Assembly: GCA_045531895.1 (NCBI GenBank)
Contig: JAZSEW010000055.1
Coordinates: 1-64,000 of the forward strand
Length of the DNA: 64,000 nt
DNA from: SIG299 sp045531895
GTDB taxonomy: Bacteria; Bacillota; Clostridia; Lachnospirales; Lachnospiraceae
Direction: 5' to 3'
Notes under the pieces: generated by a model
The model's input: only the letters and a program-made list of their open reading frames with translations
The model's database searches: none
What the model was told of the DNA's origin: nothing
Made by a program: the position numbers and the translations under genes
Shown: positions 59,896 to 64,000 of the stretch, piece by piece
Layout of the letters: every line of letters begins with the position of its first letter
Position numbering within the stretch: position 1 is the stretch's first letter

Positions 59896-60504
59896 TCACA
59901 TGATATATGACAAATCACTCAGTCTCTTTACAAACCGTTTCCCCGCATTGTTTTCAAACAGAAAGGACACACCACCTGCCATGCCAAACAATTCAAATTC
60001 ATTGAGGGATTCCACAGGTAATCCAAGAAACATTGCATTGAACACACTGAGCAAATCTCCATGGGAAACGATGATAATATTCTCATCCTCACTTGCCATG
60101 ATTTCTTCAAACAATGGCTTTAATCGTTTCCACTCGTCTCTTCTGCTTTCTGCATCGGAAAACAGGCGGTCGTCTATGGTTTTCTCCTGCATTTCCAAAT
60201 TTTCACGAAGCCATTGCACCGACTTGCCACAACATCTGCCAAGATTCCGTTCTCTAAGTTCCTGCCGGATGATTGGCGTAATACCAAGATATTCTGCCAC
60301 AATTTCACCCGTGTGCTTTGCACGGAGCAAGTCTGAAGCGTACATCACATATTGCTTACCCTCCAACTGTTTTGCCAGTTTTTCACCGATTTTATTTGCC
60401 TGTTCCACGCCAAGCTCTGACAAATCCCAGTCGGTCCAGGAACCCACCATGCCGTTAGTGTGGTGAATGGACTGGGTATGTTGAATCGTTATAATGTTTT
60501 TCAT
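59896..60504 (-). CDS. Histidine-phosphatase family protein with altered RHG motif
   Basis: A 202-residue protein of the phosphoglycerate-mutase-like superfamily. The catalytic LVRHGxT motif reads TIQHTQS (residues about 6-12): the nucleophile His is kept, but the phosphate-binding Arg is Gln and the Gly is Thr. The second half is normal, with YASDLLRAKHTGEIV, ELRERNLG and IIIVSHGDLLSVF. Loss of the first Arg should weaken phosphate binding, so activity is uncertain. ATG at 60504 has GAGAGG 11 bp upstream. Confidence 0.85.
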   Translation of the reverse strand: MKNIITIQHTQSIHHTNGMVGSWTDWDLSELGVEQANKIGEKLAKQLEGKQYVMYASDLLRAKHTGEIVAEYLGITPIIRQELRERNLGRCCGKSVQWLRENLEMQEKTIDDRLFSDAESRRDEWKRLKPLFEEIMASEDENIIIVSHGDLLSVFNAMFLGLPVESLNEFELFGMAGGVSFLFENNAGKRFVKRLSDLSYIM

Positions 60505-60552
60505 GATGTTGTAAACCTCTCTTTCTATGATACCCCAAAGCAAACCTGTAAT

Positions 60553-61473
60553 TTATGCATTCATTTCTATCCGCTCTATTATAAAATCAAACCGCTCCTG
60601 CGTCAACGCGTGACCACCCGAATACCGCTTGTGATGCAGGTTTTGCAGGGCTTCTTTTTCCTCATAAGCTGCTCTTGCTTTTTCCACAATGTCAGGTGCA
60701 TCCATAGAATACTTATCCTCTTCCGCAGACACAAGCAACATCTTTCTTGGTGCTGTTAAAGAAACCAAATCATCAATATCATACTTTCCATGAAAACCCG
60801 GAATAACACTGGCCATTTCGATACCCACGCCGTTTGCCATGCGGTACTCATAGGTGCAGGCACTGCCACTGGCACAGGCAAAGGAAATCCGCTCATCCAA
60901 CGCAGAAAGGAACAACACTGTATTTCCACCCATGGAATGCCCCAATGTACCAATTCTTTGTTTATCCACATAAGGCAGGCCGGATAGCAGGGAAATTCCG
61001 TTCATGGCATCAGTAAGCACCTGCTGCATCAGACATTTGCCCTTTATGATGCGGTAACACACCTCATCAAAATGCTGCCAGAAATCAAAGCCCTCCACTG
61101 TCGGGTTGGCACGACGTTCCTCAAAACAAACCGCATCCGGCGCCAATACCACAAAACCCTTCTTTGCAAGAGTCGGGCCAAATGCCTGTAGTGGATTCCC
61201 GGCAAGTCCGCATACTTCACTTTTTCCTAAGTGGTGTTCTCTGTTGTGTTGGTGATGAATAAGAATGGCGGGGTTATTGCTAAGATTATCCGGAGTCAAA
61301 AGATAGGCCGGGACTTGTTCTAAACCAGAAGTATACTTGATGTACTGACGGGTGTAGCCATCTTCCTTGGTAGAGGAAAGAACGGTGTACGGTACTGACG
61401 AAGTTCTTGACATATCCTTGTCCGGCAGATCTACTCCTATGATTTTTGCAATTTCACTGCATAAGTCTGACAT
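60553..61473 (-). CDS. Alpha/beta hydrolase, dienelactone hydrolase/acetyl-esterase-like
   Basis: A 306-residue alpha/beta hydrolase. The nucleophile elbow is GHSMGGN, the region around it IGTLGHSMGGNTVLFL, the acid probably in VSAEEDKYSMDAP, and the catalytic His in YSGGHALTQE. The N-terminal part has PAYLLTPDNLSNNPAILIHHQHN with oxyanion-type residues. Related to bacterial xylan/acyl esterases (DLH family). No signal peptide. Single gene. Confidence 0.87.
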   Translation of the reverse strand: MSDLCSEIAKIIGVDLPDKDMSRTSSVPYTVLSSTKEDGYTRQYIKYTSGLEQVPAYLLTPDNLSNNPAILIHHQHNREHHLGKSEVCGLAGNPLQAFGPTLAKKGFVVLAPDAVCFEERRANPTVEGFDFWQHFDEVCYRIIKGKCLMQQVLTDAMNGISLLSGLPYVDKQRIGTLGHSMGGNTVLFLSALDERISFACASGSACTYEYRMANGVGIEMASVIPGFHGKYDIDDLVSLTAPRKMLLVSAEEDKYSMDAPDIVEKARAAYEEKEALQNLHHKRYSGGHALTQERFDFIIERIEMNA

Positions 61474-61501
61474 TATTTTTCCTCCTCGTTTTATCTACCA
61501 G

Positions 61502-61888
61502 CTAAATAGAAATCCACCAGCAAACACCAAATTTATCTATTACTGTAGCACAGCAACTGCTCCATGGCAGCCTGCCGATTGGCGCCAGTACCACGCCTCC
61601 ATCGCTTAACACCTGAAATGCATTATGAACTGCTTCCTCTGTTCCCATTTCGAATACATTAAAGGTCATAGTTTCCCATTTATACTTATGTACAATTTCA
61701 ATATCGCAAGGATTCTTTGCCTCTGCCAATGCCAAAAATCCTTCTCCTTTTACAGACAATTCACAATGTTCATAAGCAGTATCTTCTGCATTCTTAAACT
61801 CACGGGTTATCTCTGCTCCGAATGCCCTGCAGTATATGTTTGCTGCTTCATAACTGTTTTTCACATAAACTTGAGTATAATTTTTCAT
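61502..61888 (-). CDS. VOC-superfamily protein (PhnB/glyoxalase-like)
   Basis: A 128-residue VOC protein of the PhnB/3-demethylubiquinone-methyltransferase-like group. The N-terminus is VYVKNSYEAANIYCRAFGAEITREFKNAEDTAYEHCELSV, and the C-terminus has VVLAPIGRLPWSSCCATVIDKFGVCWWISI, both characteristic. Often such proteins bind a metal or a small drug-like ligand. No neighbour gives a function. Confidence 0.87.
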   Translation of the reverse strand: MKNYTQVYVKNSYEAANIYCRAFGAEITREFKNAEDTAYEHCELSVKGEGFLALAEAKNPCDIEIVHKYKWETMTFNVFEMGTEEAVHNAFQVLSDGGVVLAPIGRLPWSSCCATVIDKFGVCWWISI

Positions 61889-61993
61889 TTTATCTTTTCC
61901 TTCACTTTATTTCTTAATCCTCACATAATACTTCGCATCGTCTTCCTTGTTTTTTCTCCTTATGTCCTATTCCTAAATCTCGTCAATCAAACT

Positions 61994-62437
61994 CTATTTC
62001 ACTAACCCACCGTGAAAATAGCATTCATAAATTTCTTTGTCATGACGAAAAATGACTTCTTTTCCCTGAAACCATTCAAACTCACCTGACACCGTGCATT
62101 GATATCTGTACTCACCGCTTACATACTCCTTTGGACCTCGGAACGGTAATTCTTCTGGCACATGTAATAACGCCTCTTTTAAGAAATCTCCACTAAAGCC
62201 ATCCCCTGTTAGGCGTCCGATATAATTCATTGCCCAATAAGGCTTCTCAGAAATCCAAAGTGCTTCTTCACCTGCAAATTTTTCTCCGCCAAGATAAGTA
62301 TCATAATACATCATATCATTTTCTGAATAAACCAAATCGTGAGACTTTACTCTGGAAGATGTGGTTTCTTCTCCTTTCCCGGCATAGGTGTTTTTCTTTG
62401 CTGTTATTAAAAAATCTATGATTATTTTATTCATCAT
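61994..62437 (-). CDS. DUF5680 domain protein
   Basis: A roughly 147-residue protein with the DUF5680 pattern: FLITAKKNTYAGKGEETTSSRVKSHDLVYSENDMMYYDTYLGGEKFAGEEALWISEKPYWAMNYIG in pieces (KNTYAGKG, SHDLVY, YYDTYLGGEKFAGEEA, PYWAMNYIGR) and a C-terminal FEWFQGKEVIF. It is sometimes the C-terminal domain of XRE regulators, here free-standing. ATG at 62437 follows GGAGAAG. Function unknown. Confidence 0.85.
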   Translation of the reverse strand: MMNKIIIDFLITAKKNTYAGKGEETTSSRVKSHDLVYSENDMMYYDTYLGGEKFAGEEALWISEKPYWAMNYIGRLTGDGFSGDFLKEALLHVPEELPFRGPKEYVSGEYRYQCTVSGEFEWFQGKEVIFRHDKEIYECYFHGGLVK

Positions 62438-62586
62438 CACTTCTCCAGTGTTCATTATTTTTCACTTTCATACTGCCGCGGTACATACGGCAAAACAGCC
62501 CAGGTTACTATCAAATTCTAATTTTCATAATTGAATCATGCCCATATAATTGAATTACGTTCAATTGTCATTACACACAAAAACTG

Positions 62587-63351
62587 TTATAATTTAATGG
62601 CTTTTGTAGCAATAGACGAGTTAATAAATTTATCTAATGCAGTACCACCAATATCTTCATAGAAACCGATGATTGCCAAACCAGCCTCTATCTGTCCTTG
62701 AATTTGTTCCTCCAATGTATGACTCCAAAGATAACCGTCACTTTCAACAATTCTTCTCGTTTCAGGATTATCCATATGCTCAATATCTGCATATGGAATC
62801 GTATTTGTCACAGAAAAAACTCCTTGTTCTAATTTTCCAGCGTCAAAAATATGCTCTATTGGATTGCCAAATCCTGATAATAATATTCCATTCTTTTTTA
62901 GTACTCTTGAACACTCTCTCCATACAGGTAAAATATCATCAATATACCCATTTGACCAAGGATGAACTATACAATCAAAGTATTCATTTTCAAACACAGA
63001 TAAGTCTTGCATGTTTCCTTGAACTGTTTTAATTTTCAAATTATCCCTTTGCGCTACAAAAACATCCTTCTCTAATTGTTTTATACTATTATCAAAAACA
63101 GTTACATCTGCACCAACTGCAGCCAATATAGGTCCCTGTTGTCCACCACCACTTGCCAAACATAAAATCCTTTTTTCGTCAAGTTTCTCAGGAAACCAAT
63201 TCGACGGAACCGGTTTTGTAGGTGTTAGAAAAATGCTCCAAATCCCCTTCCTTGCAAGCTGAACCATTTCACTTGTTACAGGAATAGACCATTTATCATT
63301 ACTTTGAGAACGTTCATCCCATATTTTTTCATTTTCTTTTATGTACTCCAT
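62587..63351 (-). CDS. Class I SAM-dependent methyltransferase
   Basis: A 254-residue Rossmann-fold methyltransferase. SAM motif I is VLCLASGGGQQGPILAAVGADVTVFDNS in pieces (CLASGGGQQGP and VTVFDNS), the second region is VQGNMQDLSVFENEYFDCIVHPWS, and PVWRECSRVLKKNGILLSGFGNP is motif III. The N-terminus IWDERSQSNDKWSIPVT is common to a clostridial group of unknown substrate. GGAGG 8 bp upstream supports the ATG. It overlaps the end of the adenosine deaminase gene by 23 bp. Confidence 0.88.
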   Translation of the reverse strand: MEYIKENEKIWDERSQSNDKWSIPVTSEMVQLARKGIWSIFLTPTKPVPSNWFPEKLDEKRILCLASGGGQQGPILAAVGADVTVFDNSIKQLEKDVFVAQRDNLKIKTVQGNMQDLSVFENEYFDCIVHPWSNGYIDDILPVWRECSRVLKKNGILLSGFGNPIEHIFDAGKLEQGVFSVTNTIPYADIEHMDNPETRRIVESDGYLWSHTLEEQIQGQIEAGLAIIGFYEDIGGTALDKFINSSIATKAIKL

Positions 63352-64000
63352 TTTTGTTATCCTCCACCAACTTCTTTATACCTTGCAAACGTATTTTCTC
63401 TAATTCATTACCAGTCAATGCTCCCGCATTATACAGATTTTGATACTCTTGTTCAATGGAGTTATTGAAAATCAACAGATCATCTGTATTAATTGTAATA
63501 AGTAACCCATTGCGAACCAATGTCTGAATAGGGTGTTCTTCATAACTTTTAGCAACTCCTAACATTACATTACTAGAAGGGCATATGTTCAATTGTATCT
63601 TTTCTCTTTCCAAAAAACGCATTACCTCCTTTGAATTTGCTGCCGCTACTCCATGATGCACCTCTTGTAATCCTAATACCTGCACCGCTTCTACAACATC
63701 ATTGGCAGTACCAAATTCTCCAACATGCGCTTTCTTTACTAAATGAAACGCTTCTGCTTTTCTGTATATCGGCACAAAATTTTGAATTGGCTGTTGAAAT
63801 TCTCCATTGCAAATATCAATAGAGCAAAAAAAATTTGCCTCCAAAAGTTCATCAATATATTCTAATTCTGCGTCTATATTACTGCTTCTTCCGTATGTCA
63901 ATTCAGGCTCAAATCGAGTATCAGGACAATACTCTTGATGAAACTTTTCTAATATTTCCATAAAAGCTTGCATTCCACCTACCAACGCTACATCCAACCG
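63329..64000 (-). CDS. Adenosine deaminase-like amidohydrolase (partial, N-terminus beyond right edge)
   Basis: The C-terminal 223 codons of an adenosine deaminase-type TIM-barrel enzyme. The HVGEFG motif (His-x-Gly-Glu) carries a metal/acid-base pair, EVHHGVAA gives the catalytic His, and ITINTDDLLIF gives the Asp-Asp of the STDDP-like motif, changed to NTDD. The usual N-terminal HxHxD motif lies beyond the edge. It would deaminate adenosine or a related base. The final codons overlap the methyltransferase start. Confidence 0.85.
   Translation of the reverse strand, partial: RLDVALVGGMQAFMEILEKFHQEYCPDTRFEPELTYGRSSNIDAELEYIDELLEANFFCSIDICNGEFQQPIQNFVPIYRKAEAFHLVKKAHVGEFGTANDVVEAVQVLGLQEVHHGVAAANSKEVMRFLEREKIQLNICPSSNVMLGVAKSYEEHPIQTLVRNGLLITINTDDLLIFNNSIEQEYQNLYNAGALTGNELEKIRLQGIKKLVEDNKNGVHKRK

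Overview
The window looks like chromosomal DNA of a low-to-moderate GC Gram-positive gut anaerobe, most likely a Lachnospiraceae member (Clostridia). The grounds are the strong AGGAGG-type ribosome-binding sites, TTGACA/TATAAT promoters, a split purine pathway (free-standing AICAR transformylase plus PurO-like IMP cyclohydrolase), a BceRS-BceAB module, an EFR1-type ferredoxin/flavodoxin and cytoplasmic mannanase-like glycosidases. Nearly all genes are on the minus strand. The plus-strand exceptions are a thioesterase, a MerR regulator with a dead superoxide dismutase gene, a PNPOx-like gene, an extended sigma factor and a WYL regulator with RidA. I see no tRNA, rRNA, CRISPR array, intact insertion sequence or prophage.

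Layout. 1-6 kb: an EF-G paralogue cut by the left edge, a DUF4143 ATPase beside a three-copy 33-bp repeat, a radical SAM protein, a HAD hydrolase, and a JAMM/JAB gene coupled to a 56-codon gene. 6.0-6.6 kb: a large inverted repeat with a branched core that ends inside purH. 6.6-11.6 kb: purH, a purO-like gene, an HD-GYP gene, a GH26 enzyme and a thioesterase. 11.6-18.5 kb: a DUF2975/XRE pair, an ECF sigma/anti-sigma-like operon flanked by two paralogous membrane-anchored proteins, a P-loop kinase, and an ABC-F gene with an attenuator leader preceded by a second branched palindromic element. 18.5-28.7 kb: accessory genes, including a Cu/Zn SOD pseudogene, a frameshifted EFR1 gene and a GNAT-phosphatase fusion.

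28.7-35.5 kb is a complete thiamine operon (thiS-thiF-thiG-thiH-tenI/thiE-thiD-thiC, transcribed leftward). It has a TPP riboswitch, a terminator and a third branched palindromic element in its leader. ThiC and ThiD supply the pyrimidine half, ThiS/F/G/H with TenI supply the thiazole half, and ThiE joins them. 35.5-43 kb: a deleted HAD gene, an FMN-dependent hydroxy-acid oxidase, a GH32 enzyme, an HD hydrolase, a NUDIX protein, a GH113-like enzyme, an AlkZ-like protein and a sigma factor with a C-terminal extension. 43-49 kb: a BceRS-BceAB peptide-antibiotic resistance module whose regulator box (TTACA-N4-TGTAA) occurs twice, on either side of an inserted GNAT toxin/antitoxin-like pair. 49-64 kb: two NUDIX genes, one overlapped by an alpha/beta hydrolase that has lost its stop, then an alcohol dehydrogenase, WYL/RidA, PlsC, a sugar-isomerase/ThuA/HAD operon, a metallophosphoesterase, a phosphatase with an altered RHG motif, esterase, VOC and methyltransferase genes, and an adenosine deaminase cut by the right edge.

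The most unusual material is non-coding: three intergenic elements (6.3, 18.2 and 35.1 kb) that share a branched, fully paired architecture but not sequence, and the layered attenuator ahead of the ABC-F gene.
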